Assembly: GCA_003164675.1 (NCBI GenBank)
Contig: PLTX01000111.1
Coordinates: 273-64,261 of the forward strand
Reading direction: 5' to 3'
Origin: Verrucomicrobiota bacterium
GTDB taxonomy: Bacteria > Verrucomicrobiota > Verrucomicrobiia > Palsa-1439
Length of the DNA: 63,989 nucleotides
In this document: positions 24,818-32,987 of the stretch, piece by piece
Layout: each line of letters starts with the position of its first letter
Numbering within the stretch: position 1 is the stretch's first letter
The notes under the pieces: generated by a model
What the model was told of the DNA's origin: nothing
The model's database searches: none
The model's input: the letters and a program-made list of their open reading frames with translations, nothing else
Position numbers and translations under genes: made by a program

Positions 24818-25015
24818 TCATTCCTTGCCGGTATCCTCTTTCGCTTTGCCTTGCCGGACCCACTCGTCGACTTCCGACACTTTGAACTTCCACAGCCGCC
24901 CAATTTGGTGGGCCGGCATGTTCCGATTTCGAATCCAACGGTGAACTGTGTCTTGGCTGACACCCACATGCTGGGAGATTTCCTCCAAAGACACCCATGG
25001 CTCAGATTGCGTCAT
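24818..25015 (-). CDS. Small MerR/excisionase-type HTH protein
   Basis: This 65-residue protein is almost entirely a winged HTH_17 domain: WVSLEEISQHVGVSQDTVHR, then IGRLWKFKVSEVDEWVR. ATG 25015 is chosen because it follows GAAGGCGAGGTC and removes an unlikely leader. Proteins of this kind act as excisionases or as transcription regulators. Its place at the head of a long defence operon, not beside an integrase, suggests operon control or specificity for DNA entry. The excisionase-like gene at 37474 belongs to the same family. Confidence 0.8.
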   Translation of the reverse strand: MTQSEPWVSLEEISQHVGVSQDTVHRWIRNRNMPAHQIGRLWKFKVSEVDEWVRQGKAKEDTGKE

Positions 25016-25272
25016 TTGACCTCGCCTTCTTTCCTCAAAAAGCTGACTGGTGCCGACTATTGCAGACTCGTGCGGAAAACACAACCCTACTGTCAACACT
25101 CAGAAAGAACGCGTTTTCCCACGGCCAGATGAAGCCGGCAGTGCAAGGCACCCAAGAGCGATGCTCATGAATTCGGTCCAGTCGATGGTGTAGACGGCGG
25201 GGAAAAGCGAATCCTGGCGGCTTGACCGTGATATACTGATTGGCCATTCTCGCCGTTAGCAATTTGGCACCC

Positions 25273-27075
25273 ATGATTGACATCACCTTCGACTGTCCCC
25301 ACTGCGGCCAACGTTTGGTGGTAGATGCTGACGGTGTTGGTCTTGCTGTCCCTTGTCCGATCTGCGCTGGAGTGGTAACCATCCCCGACACTCCGGAGGT
25401 GAAGAAGTTTCGTTGGCAGCAAATTCGCGCCGTCGTCCTGAACCGCGACAATCATCAGTGCGTTGCCTGTGGTGTCGCATGTGGCCGCGGTGAAGCGGAT
25501 GTGCATCACTTGATGCCCCGCGACCTCGGCGGCTCGGATGAACTTGCCAACTTGGTGACCCTTTGCGACGGCTGTCACGCCGCCCATCATCCGAACTTGC
25601 AGTTGTCGCTGGCGCGTCGGTTTGTGGAACGCTGGGCTTTGCGTCTTGCGAAATGGATCGACACCAAGGGCGAACTTCCTGACGGCACTCCTAATCTCGG
25701 CGGGGCGCTCCGGCTGCTCGGATTGAAGAAATTTCGCGGCCATCAATTGGAGGTTGTGCTTGCCGCCCTCAAAGGACAATCGGTGTTGCTCGTCAGCCCG
25801 ACCGGCTCAGGTAAGACCCTGTGCTTTCAATTGCCGACCCTGCTCCGCACGGGTACAGCCTACGTGATTTCGCCGCTGAAAGCCTTGATGGCCGAGCAGG
25901 TCGTGGATTTAACGCGCAAGAAGATCCCGTGCTCGTTCATCAACAGCGATTTGAATCCGAACGAAAAGCAGCTTCGTTACGAACTGCTGACACGCCACGC
26001 GTTCAAATTCTTCTACTGCACGCCCGAGCGCTTCGATGCCAGCATGGTCCGCCCCGACGAGGTCCAACTCGTCTCCGCCGGCAAGCCCAGCTTCCTCGTC
26101 ATTGATGAAGCGCACTGCATTGATCGCTGGGGACGCGACTTTCGCCCGAACTACAGCCGCTTGGGCGCGGCGCGGTCGAAGCTGGGCAACCCGCCCGTCC
26201 TCGCCTTCACCGCCACCGCCGGTATCCAAACCCAGGAACGCATCCTTCAATCGCTGAACATACCGGACGCGCGCGTGATCGTGACCGGCGTGGACCGCCC
26301 CAACATCGCCCTGCTGCGCCTGCCGGTGCCCGAAGTCGCGCGCTTCAAGATCATCGCGTCCTTGTGCGGCATGATGCCGCAAGGCCGCGCGATGATATTC
26401 GTGCCGACCGTCAAGACCGGCGAGCGCGTCCTTCACGGCCTGAAATCCGTCGGGCTGGACATCCCCTTTTACCACTCCAAGCTCGGCACGCCCAACGAAC
26501 GCGACATGCTTCTTGGACGGTTCACGGGAAGAATCGAGCCAGCTTTGCCGGTCATCATCTGTACCAACGCCTTCGGCATGGGCCTCGACGTGCCCGATGT
26601 CCGGCTGGTCGTCCATTGGCAACATCCGGCTTCGGTCGAAGATTATTTACAGGAATTCGGCCGGGCAGGCCGCGACGGGAAACAATCGCTGGCCGTGTTG
26701 TTCACCAGCGAAACCAATGACGATCTGAAACTGCTCCAGTTCATGGCCGACAAAACCGTCGAGGAAGCCGGCTTGGAAGGCGAAGCGCGAAACGCACTCC
26801 TGAAAGCCAAGTATTCACAGATCGACGCCATCCACGGATTGGCCACCAAGCGTGCGACCTGCCTGCGCGACGGCATCATCCGCTATTTCGAGAAACAGCA
26901 GGCGAAACACCGAAAGTCACTCGGCCTGCGCATCGTCGAATGGCTCTTCGTCAGTCGCACGAAGCCAATCGTGACGAAGCACTGCTGCGACAAATGCACC
27001 GCCGTGAGCAAGGACAACTACGCTGAGTGGGTGAGGTCGGTCTTTCAAGCTGCCGGAGTGCGTTCACACAGTTGA
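25273..27075 (+). CDS. Zinc-ribbon/HNH nuclease/RecQ-helicase fusion
   Basis: This 600-residue protein has an unusual order of parts. Residues 1-35 hold a zinc ribbon (CPHCG, later CPIC). Residues 45-115 form an HNH nuclease domain (CVACG, HHLMPRDLGGSDELANLVTL, CDGCHAAHH). From about 150 comes a RecQ-type helicase: SPTGSGKTLCFQLP, DEAHCID, FTATAG, GMGLDVPDVR and QEFGRAGRDG. A cysteine pair (CCDKC) is near the end. ATG 25273 is chosen since the zinc ribbon follows it directly; a TTG start at 25240 is possible. It is the only plus-strand gene in the defence block, with divergent promoters in the 257-base gap upstream. A nuclease-helicase acting on foreign DNA is inferred. Confidence 0.85.
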   Translation: MIDITFDCPHCGQRLVVDADGVGLAVPCPICAGVVTIPDTPEVKKFRWQQIRAVVLNRDNHQCVACGVACGRGEADVHHLMPRDLGGSDELANLVTLCDGCHAAHHPNLQLSLARRFVERWALRLAKWIDTKGELPDGTPNLGGALRLLGLKKFRGHQLEVVLAALKGQSVLLVSPTGSGKTLCFQLPTLLRTGTAYVISPLKALMAEQVVDLTRKKIPCSFINSDLNPNEKQLRYELLTRHAFKFFYCTPERFDASMVRPDEVQLVSAGKPSFLVIDEAHCIDRWGRDFRPNYSRLGAARSKLGNPPVLAFTATAGIQTQERILQSLNIPDARVIVTGVDRPNIALLRLPVPEVARFKIIASLCGMMPQGRAMIFVPTVKTGERVLHGLKSVGLDIPFYHSKLGTPNERDMLLGRFTGRIEPALPVIICTNAFGMGLDVPDVRLVVHWQHPASVEDYLQEFGRAGRDGKQSLAVLFTSETNDDLKLLQFMADKTVEEAGLEGEARNALLKAKYSQIDAIHGLATKRATCLRDGIIRYFEKQQAKHRKSLGLRIVEWLFVSRTKPIVTKHCCDKCTAVSKDNYAEWVRSVFQAAGVRSHS

Positions 27076-27079
27076 TGCG

Positions 27080-28114
27080 TCATGTCACGAATGCCACACT
27101 GAATTTGGCCCGCGTAACCGCAACATAGAGTTTTGCTAAGTCCCCAGCCTTCGACAGGTCTTTCGTATCCAAGTATAGTTTCATCGGATTGGTTGGGAAA
27201 ATGAGCACCCGTTCGTAGGTTCGGCCTTTGCTCAACCCGATATTTAGCGCAGACAACTCCATCGTGTGTGTTCGCTTATCGTGCCTGAGCACAGTCGGTT
27301 TATGTGCGTTCAGATACTCTGCGACCTGATGGCTCTCTATGAAGAAGACCCCATCGTGCCCGGTTATGGTCAGATTTTTCGACACTGTTTTCGGCAGTGT
27401 AGGAAACAAGGCGTCGGCGAAATCACAAATAGCTTGATTGCTTCGGTAGCAATCCGTGAGTTGCTCCAGCTTGAACAACTTCGCCGCGTGTTTCTCGTTA
27501 ATCCAATCGATGATGTTTTTCTTCTTATATTTCTTGTTCTTGGGGGATTTGTTGGTGGAAAACGTTGCCTGTCGTGGGTCTCCAACAGCCACTACAGAAA
27601 TGGTTGAGGTAAACAACTTCTCTAGCAAATCTAAATCGTACCCGGCGAGGTCCTGCAACTCATCAATGAAAACATGCGAATATATCTTTTCGAGTCTTCT
27701 TATGACCAAACCACCAGATCGGTTGTCACACTCGCACACGAAATCAGAAACACGATCTTGGTAAATGTTGTTGCCGCTCGTCAGGAAGTAGGCATCAGCG
27801 TTGGATTTGGGAATGTACCGGTTCGGCTGATAGTCAAAGTTGACGGTGGTAATCCTGCCTTTGTCCGTCATGTAGTTCTGATAGGGGCGGACACCGTCCT
27901 GAAGCAAAAAGCTAAACCACGACACTACGGCTATATTGGCCGGTATGTGGCCACGCCTTTGAATCAAGTACGAATTGATCTGGTTAACATTCTCAATCGT
28001 GTACGTGGTGATAAGTACGTTGCCAGCGGGAACAGCTAGTGCCGCCTCTACAATCGAGGTTGTTTTTCGAGAACCAGCGCTCGCAACTACTACGCTGTTG
28101 CTAGGCGACGGCAT
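27080..28114 (-). CDS. gajB: Gabija GajB-like UvrD-type helicase
   Basis: This 344-residue superfamily-1 helicase-like protein has Walker A ASAGSRKTT (residues 11-19), VFIDELQDLAGYDLDLLEKL (about 148-167), the motif III-like VVAVGDPRQATF, DCYRSNQAICDFA (motif IV) and LYVAVTRAK (motif VI) near the end. It is much shorter than UvrD (about 720), as GajB proteins are (about 490 in B. cereus), and it lacks the 2B-type insert. The usual AGSGKT loop has Arg for Gly (SRKT), which also occurs in some relatives. It overlaps gajA by 14 bases. In Gabija, GajB works with the GajA nuclease to sense nucleotide loss and degrade DNA. The pair is more AT-rich than its neighbours. Confidence 0.82.
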   Translation of the reverse strand: MPSPSNSVVVASAGSRKTTSIVEAALAVPAGNVLITTYTIENVNQINSYLIQRRGHIPANIAVVSWFSFLLQDGVRPYQNYMTDKGRITTVNFDYQPNRYIPKSNADAYFLTSGNNIYQDRVSDFVCECDNRSGGLVIRRLEKIYSHVFIDELQDLAGYDLDLLEKLFTSTISVVAVGDPRQATFSTNKSPKNKKYKKKNIIDWINEKHAAKLFKLEQLTDCYRSNQAICDFADALFPTLPKTVSKNLTITGHDGVFFIESHQVAEYLNAHKPTVLRHDKRTHTMELSALNIGLSKGRTYERVLIFPTNPMKLYLDTKDLSKAGDLAKLYVAVTRAKFSVAFVT

Positions 28115-29690
28115 CGTTTACATACTTCGGGAAAATGACGGCTTCGGTTGACTCAAAGATCTTCAATGCACTTTCGGTTTTGTTCGCGACCATAAACCCT
28201 ACCAGTGAATCGACTGTCTTGTGGTCTGTGCCCAGCACCTTATTCAGGAGCGTGAGGGTGTTGCACTTTGCGAGTTGGGGTTCGAGTGTCTTGGCGGTGT
28301 TATCCGTGTCTGCGCAAATCTTGATTGTGGTTATCGCGCTGTACGGGGCGTATTTCTCAACGACTTTGTGCTGATGATCACCATCGTTGTCAGTCACAAC
28401 ACACACTTCCTTCTTCAATTCCTTGGCGATATCGAGGAAGCGACTGAACGACAATCCACGAACATTGATTACGTCAACGCCGTTCTCGATGGGAAGCTTA
28501 CCGTGTGTTACCTTGTAGGCCTTCTGAACAATTAGCTCGTCGGATGGGCCTTCGACCAGAATTGCCTTTTTAGCGAGGATTAGCCGAAGTGTGTCGTACC
28601 CGGAAAGCTTCTTGAAGTAGTTTTGTGTGTCTGGTGGGAGCTGCGCCAAGGACGTGTATTTGTTCCCATGCAGGAGAAGCACTTTGTCAATGCCCAGCCT
28701 GTTCAGCACGTATGCACTGTGCGTCGCTATGATGATCTGCTTCCCGGCACACTTGTCTCCGATTTTCGCGATCAGCTTGCACATCGATGAGAATGACAAG
28801 TGATTCTCTGGTTCTTCGATAAGGATGACATCGGAATCCTTGGCCTTGCGGTCCAAGGCCAACATTATTTTGAGGGCCGTTTGTTCGCCCTTCCCAACAA
28901 GCTGGAATGGAAGGTCGTCCAGGTGTGGAGTGAGGTTCGTCTCCCAACTCGCTTTTTGCGAAATATCAACGGTGATTGTCAAATCCTTCTCGGTGATCGC
29001 ACCTTTTGTGAGGTTTTTGTTGATATCCTTGATGGATTGTTCCTCCGAGAATTGTTCCTTGAGTTTTCTGTAAGCAACCGCGAGAGCAACTCGTTCCTTT
29101 GGTGGAAGACTGCCGCTGATGATGTTTTGGATATACTGGTCAGCGCCGCTTTGCAGTCGTATTGCAGTGGCATCGATGTGGAACAGGGTCAGCGGCAAAC
29201 TACGTGCCGTGATTTGGTTATTGGCAAACGAAAACCAATTAACCTTGTAGTATTCAGCCGGAATAACTTTCTTCTCGGATTTGTCCTCGCAAAGTCGGAT
29301 GTATTCTTCCGTGTAGCCATCGTCGAAGACGATTTCCAACTTTACCCCCGTGGTGTCTGTTCTGAGCGAGTTGTTCGTTCCGCGTAGCGCCTCAAATTCC
29401 GGTAACTCCTTTAAGTACAATTCGATTAGAATTTCCGGCAGTGCGGGTTTTGCACCCGCCTTCAATTGTGCCAGATATGTATCGGCGCATAATTTGTTAA
29501 AGAAGTAGGGCGACAACTCATACTCGATTAACTTGCCTCCAATCCGTTTTGTGAGTGCGAGACCAATCGCCTCCAAGAGCGTGGACTTGCCGGACTCGTT
29601 ATTTCCCACCACGAGGTTAAGGTCGTCATTCAGATTCAGTGTAAATGAGTCGAAAATACGGAAGTTGCGGATAATGACTTTCTTAATCAT
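28101..29690 (-). CDS. gajA: Gabija GajA-like OLD-family endonuclease
   Basis: This 529-residue protein joins an ABC-type ATPase and a TOPRIM nuclease. The ATPase half has Walker A GNNESGKSTLLEAI (29-42), a signature-like region near VGKGEQTALKIMLAL (about 262-276), Walker B DVILIEEPENHL (about 286-297) and the H-loop IIATHSAYVL. The TOPRIM half begins with ILVEGPSDELIVQKAY (about 378-393) and has VVTDNDGDH (about 430-438) with the metal-binding acidic residues. Length is close to known GajA proteins (about 580). GajA is the DNA nicking subunit of Gabija anti-phage defence, kept inactive by normal nucleotide levels. It may be relevant that a nucleotide-altering cassette sits on the same element. 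Confidence 0.85.
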   Translation of the reverse strand: MIKKVIIRNFRIFDSFTLNLNDDLNLVVGNNESGKSTLLEAIGLALTKRIGGKLIEYELSPYFFNKLCADTYLAQLKAGAKPALPEILIELYLKELPEFEALRGTNNSLRTDTTGVKLEIVFDDGYTEEYIRLCEDKSEKKVIPAEYYKVNWFSFANNQITARSLPLTLFHIDATAIRLQSGADQYIQNIISGSLPPKERVALAVAYRKLKEQFSEEQSIKDINKNLTKGAITEKDLTITVDISQKASWETNLTPHLDDLPFQLVGKGEQTALKIMLALDRKAKDSDVILIEEPENHLSFSSMCKLIAKIGDKCAGKQIIIATHSAYVLNRLGIDKVLLLHGNKYTSLAQLPPDTQNYFKKLSGYDTLRLILAKKAILVEGPSDELIVQKAYKVTHGKLPIENGVDVINVRGLSFSRFLDIAKELKKEVCVVTDNDGDHQHKVVEKYAPYSAITTIKICADTDNTAKTLEPQLAKCNTLTLLNKVLGTDHKTVDSLVGFMVANKTESALKIFESTEAVIFPKYVNDAVA

Positions 29691-29719
29691 GAGTTGAGAC
29701 TTCCCTCAGAAGCGGTGAC

Positions 29720-30010
29720 TCAATGGACACGGTCAGCGCGCAATCCTTTTTCACTGCTACTGAATCTGTGCGTCCGATGCCACACCAAGTGCGTCGTATC
29801 CGGCCAGTAGTCGCGTTTGCCGGGAAGCTGGACTTGTCGGCCGGCCATTTGTTTGAGCAGGAACGCAGCGTCGCCGGCTTCGTTGAAGCGTTTGGGCGGC
29901 GGGTAGCCGCCGCTGTAGCCGACGAGCCACGGGCGTGGGCCGTCCAAATACAGCCGCAGCAGTGAGTTGCGAAGTGGCTGGTATGCGGTCGCCTCCATTG
30001 CGAACATATT
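29720..30010 (-). pseudogene. Stump of a dndC-like sulfurtransferase gene
   Basis: The first 35 residues (MFAMEATAYQPLRNSLLRLY, then DGPRPWLVGYSGG) match the N-terminus of DndC, the ATP-pyrophosphatase-type enzyme of DNA phosphorothioation, up to the SGG of its SGGKDS loop. The next residues are YPPPKRF, and nothing further resembles DndC, so the nucleotide-binding loop is cut and the remaining 450 or so residues are missing. The rest of this 96-residue frame is not recognised. ATG 30010 overlaps the stop of the XRE gene. I read it as the remnant of a former dnd cluster. Confidence 0.6.
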
Positions 30011-30341
30011 AACCGGCAGTCTCTGGATCGGCAAGCGTGGCGTGGGCGATGGGTAACGCGGTCAGTGCCTCCCGCCGAAGCGCCGTTCGCACCGGCAGCA
30101 ACCTCGTGACGGCGACATGTAGGGCTTTCGCGAGGATCAGGAGTTCGAAATCACAAACGCAGCGGAGGCCAATTTCGATTTTGGCAATGCCGGCTCGGTC
30201 GATGTGCGCTCCCAAGTTCACGACCCGATCCGCCAATTGTTGCTGGGTGAGCCGGGGGCGCGACCGCAACCGCGCTTTCCGGACGCGCGGGCCGACGATG
30301 TTTTTTTGTGTGCCGTGGATTCGCTGAGGGGGGCTTTTCAT
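30009..30341 (-). CDS. XRE-type HTH regulator, candidate master regulator of transfer
   Basis: This 110-residue protein has a helix-turn-helix at about residues 16-75 (RVRKARLRSRPRLTQQQLAD, then IDRAGIAKIEIGLR and FELLILAKALHVAV). ATG 30341 is chosen because it gives a compact XRE protein and stands 35 bases from operator copy 30377-30394. That spacing equals the one at the virB2, relaxase and excisionase genes, which makes this protein the best candidate to bind the TGTTCGC palindrome and to regulate itself. No good ribosome-binding site is seen. It lies between the DUF1016 and dndC remnants. Confidence 0.75.
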   Translation of the reverse strand: MKSPPQRIHGTQKNIVGPRVRKARLRSRPRLTQQQLADRVVNLGAHIDRAGIAKIEIGLRCVCDFELLILAKALHVAVTRLLPVRTALRREALTALPIAHATLADPETAG

Positions 30342-30376
30342 AACAGGTGGCAGTATGCACACTCCCTGGCCGTTGC

Positions 30377-30394
30377 TGTTCGCAAGCGGAAACA
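30377..30394. promoter_or_regulatory. Element operator copy 2 (degenerate right arm)
   Basis: TGTTCGC-AAGC-GGAAACA: the left arm is perfect and the right arm differs from GCGAACA at two positions. It is 35 bases before the start of the XRE gene at 30341, matching the spacing at the other copies. The AAGC spacer equals that of the copy at 37422. A weaker autoregulatory site would fit. Confidence 0.6.
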
Positions 30395-30504
30395 ACTTCT
30401 GGGGAGTCCCTCGCGCCTTGATGAATCCACGCTTCCGCTGAGGCAAGGCTGCCCGGTTTGTCGGGTTTACGGCGGATTTATAGCATGTGCCGGTCGGCAC
30501 GGTG

Positions 30505-31049
30505 CTATTTTGTCGGCGTTTGCTCGATCAACTTCAGTTCTCGTCGCAATTCGTCGTGTCCACACGCAGCAGCGTGCGGTAATGTGTCCACGACAGATTC
30601 GGGTGAAGACCGCCAGGCTGCCAGGATTCGATCCGTAGTGCGCGGAGAGTTTCAGAATCGAGCAGGCCGAGCGAGGATTTTGCACGCACTGCGTGCCGAC
30701 TCTTCGTCGCCTGACCAGCAGGGGCGACCAAAGCCAATTTTGCACGCGGTGCGTGCAAAATGTCCGATAGACGCGGATAGACCAGATAAAACTCACGGAA
30801 CGAGGCGAGGTTTCTGACCGCAAACCCCCGTCCATATTCTTTCGTCAGGCGTTCGGATAATTCCTCAATCACCCGTTCCCCATAACCCGCCCGCTTCTTG
30901 CCTCGCTGCTCCTCCTCGACAATCTCCCGGCCAATCAGCCAGTTGGCACACACCTGTGTCGTGTTGACCGTGCGCGCCAGACCCGACCGGGCTGATTCCA
31001 GAATCTCCCGAATCCGCTCGTACAACATTGAGTGTGTTTTCGTCGCCAT
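30505..31049 (-). pseudogene. DUF1016 (YhcG-like) nuclease gene with internal deletion
   Basis: The open frame (171 codons, 30534-31049) matches the DUF1016 N-terminal winged-helix domain: residues TTQVCANWLIGREIVEEEQRG and the later NLSWTHYRTLLRV. In complete proteins (about 350 residues) that motif is followed by the PD-(D/E)XK nuclease domain. Here the frame ends 9 residues later. In another frame directly behind it stands ELRRELKLIEQTPTK and a stop (30505), which resembles the extreme C-terminus of this family. The nuclease domain therefore appears to have been deleted with a frameshift at the junction near 30540. Confidence 0.65.
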
Positions 31050-31137
31050 TCGATTTACCGCAACGACAATAACAGTCCCGGGGCGGAGCGTGAATCATGA
31101 TTTTCGATGCCGACAACACGATTTTGAGTCGCGTGCA

Positions 31138-32628
31138 TCAAAACCATCGCCTCCTGAACCACGGCGAGACTTGGCCGTTGGGTTCGAGGGGCGGCAGGAG
31201 TGTGCGCTTGAAGCCCCGTTCGCAATGAACCAGAACGGCGGTGTGTTTTGGTAGGGTGCGCAGGACATGTGACTTGATCTTGTGCTCATCCTGCTCGGCG
31301 TAGCTGCGGTTGGCTTGCCCGGCTGAGTAGCCCCATGTCTTCTTGACGACACGCTTTTTGCCGAGGAAGTCGGCGCTTTCCTGTGCTCCTTCCTCGTCGG
31401 CAGCCTTGAAGATGATGCGGTTTCGGAGATTGAGCACGAGCACTTTTGTCTTCTCCCTGCCCAACGCCGGCAGGAATGATGTCGATGATTGGGCGGCGGC
31501 AACGACGGCGGCATTGGCTTCGCGGATCACGTCCACGGAGTTGTAATCGCTCATGCCGTCCTCGTTCGCGGTCATGAAGCGTTGGGCTTCGTCGGCCCAG
31601 AGGATCAGTAGATTGTCGTGCTGGCGCTGCTGCTGCGGCCGGTCAAACCGGCGCAGGACGTGCGTGTAAAACAGCATTTTCAAAAACGTGTTCACGTATC
31701 GCCGCTCCGTTTGGTATTTCTGCGGCATGGCCACACAGATGATCTTCCCCCGGTCGATGTCGCCGAATTCAAAGGTGTTTTTACTGGGAGAAAAGACCTG
31801 AGCGATGTCGGGCGTCAGGAAATTGTGCAGATAATTGGCGACGGTCTCCTTCACGCCGCCCATTTGTTCGGGTGGTTGATTCAGGTAGCGATGGCGAAAA
31901 TGATCCAAGAGCGCCCGCCGGCGCTCGGTTGGATACGCCTCATCGAGTTCTTCAAGGGCGTCCTCCAATTCGTCTTCGTTGAGTAGCAACTCATGGGCGT
32001 TTTCCAACGTCACGTCGGCCTGAATCTCGTACAACGCCTCCAGTGCATTACCGATGTGCGTCTGGGCTTGGCTCCGGAAAAATCCTTTGTCACTTTGCAG
32101 GCCAAGACTGGTCGCGGTGTCCACCACGAATTTGGCAAACGTGTTGTACGGAATGCCGGGATGGGACGTAAGGTTGTAGGTATGGGTCGGCTTCCAGCCG
32201 AGCGACGCGTTATCCGGTCTGATTTGCAGCAGGATCAGATCGTTTTGCCGGTGAAAATGCCGGGCCATCTCCGAGAGCGTTTCCCAGTAGATGCCCTTGT
32301 CATCAATACAGATGCCGCCCCAACCGGGTTCGTTCTGGAAAACTTGATACAACAGCGGCGTGATTCCCGACCGCGTCTTCCCGGAGCCGGTGTCACCGGT
32401 AATCAACCAGCCACGACAGAAATCTTCCCGCGTCCACCTCAATCCTTTCAATTGAACAATGACGCGCCGTTTGGGGTGAGCAGTTGCCATTGCCGCGAAG
32501 CCGGCAACACCGGCAAACACGGCTGTCAACAGCCATGAAACTGGCGGTGTTTGGCTGAGGAGGAAGTAGGCGGCGGCGGCTATCGACATGCCGGCAGTCG
32601 CCAATCCAAGATGTCGGGCATATTTCAC
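31138..32628 (-). CDS. VirD4/TraD-type coupling ATPase
   Basis: This 496-residue type IV coupling protein links the relaxase-DNA complex to the secretion channel. Two N-terminal membrane segments (about 8-25 and 31-48) are followed by Walker A ITGDTGSGKTRS (about 76-87), Walker B LLILWADEAQRFM (about 335-347) and a conserved AAAQSSTSFLPALG segment (about 370). Size is typical for short VirD4 proteins. It is the last gene of a four-gene operon and overlaps the gene upstream by ATGA. It faces away from the relaxase gene, with the transfer region between the two operons. Confidence 0.87.
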   Translation of the reverse strand: MKYARHLGLATAGMSIAAAAYFLLSQTPPVSWLLTAVFAGVAGFAAMATAHPKRRVIVQLKGLRWTREDFCRGWLITGDTGSGKTRSGITPLLYQVFQNEPGWGGICIDDKGIYWETLSEMARHFHRQNDLILLQIRPDNASLGWKPTHTYNLTSHPGIPYNTFAKFVVDTATSLGLQSDKGFFRSQAQTHIGNALEALYEIQADVTLENAHELLLNEDELEDALEELDEAYPTERRRALLDHFRHRYLNQPPEQMGGVKETVANYLHNFLTPDIAQVFSPSKNTFEFGDIDRGKIICVAMPQKYQTERRYVNTFLKMLFYTHVLRRFDRPQQQRQHDNLLILWADEAQRFMTANEDGMSDYNSVDVIREANAAVVAAAQSSTSFLPALGREKTKVLVLNLRNRIIFKAADEEGAQESADFLGKKRVVKKTWGYSAGQANRSYAEQDEHKIKSHVLRTLPKHTAVLVHCERGFKRTLLPPLEPNGQVSPWFRRRWF

Positions 32629-32987
32629 AGCATGAACTTCCCGATCAGGATGCCGGCCAGCAATGCCAGTGCCGCTGTGAAGACCAGCGCAAACACCGGA
32701 AACTGATTCAAGTCGCTCCTGATCTTGGGGACGGCCCGCAATTCCTGGATGATCTCGCCGGCGCGGCCGGTAAAGTCGCCGCCCAACCGTTCCAACTGCT
32801 CCAGCGTATCGCGAAAATCCTCAAACGACGGCAGTCGATCCTTCGGACCGATGATTTGGGCGTGGGTGAAGTAGATTTCCCACAATTCCACAGCGGCCAG
32901 CATGGGATCGCCGTCCTGAACGCCGTATTTCTTCCGCCACTCCGAGATGGCATTCTTGAGGGCTTGCTTTGGATCGTCGTCACTCAT
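32625..32987 (-). CDS. Small conjugation-operon protein with C-terminal TM
   Basis: This 120-residue protein has a helical soluble part (residues 1-95) and a single membrane segment at the C-terminus (about 98-118, VFALVFTAALALLAGILIG). It overlaps both the ParA-like gene and the coupling-protein gene by ATGA, so it is made in step with them. Tail-anchored helpers of this size occur beside coupling proteins, but I recognise no family. Confidence 0.8.
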   Translation of the reverse strand: MSDDDPKQALKNAISEWRKKYGVQDGDPMLAAVELWEIYFTHAQIIGPKDRLPSFEDFRDTLEQLERLGGDFTGRAGEIIQELRAVPKIRSDLNQFPVFALVFTAALALLAGILIGKFML

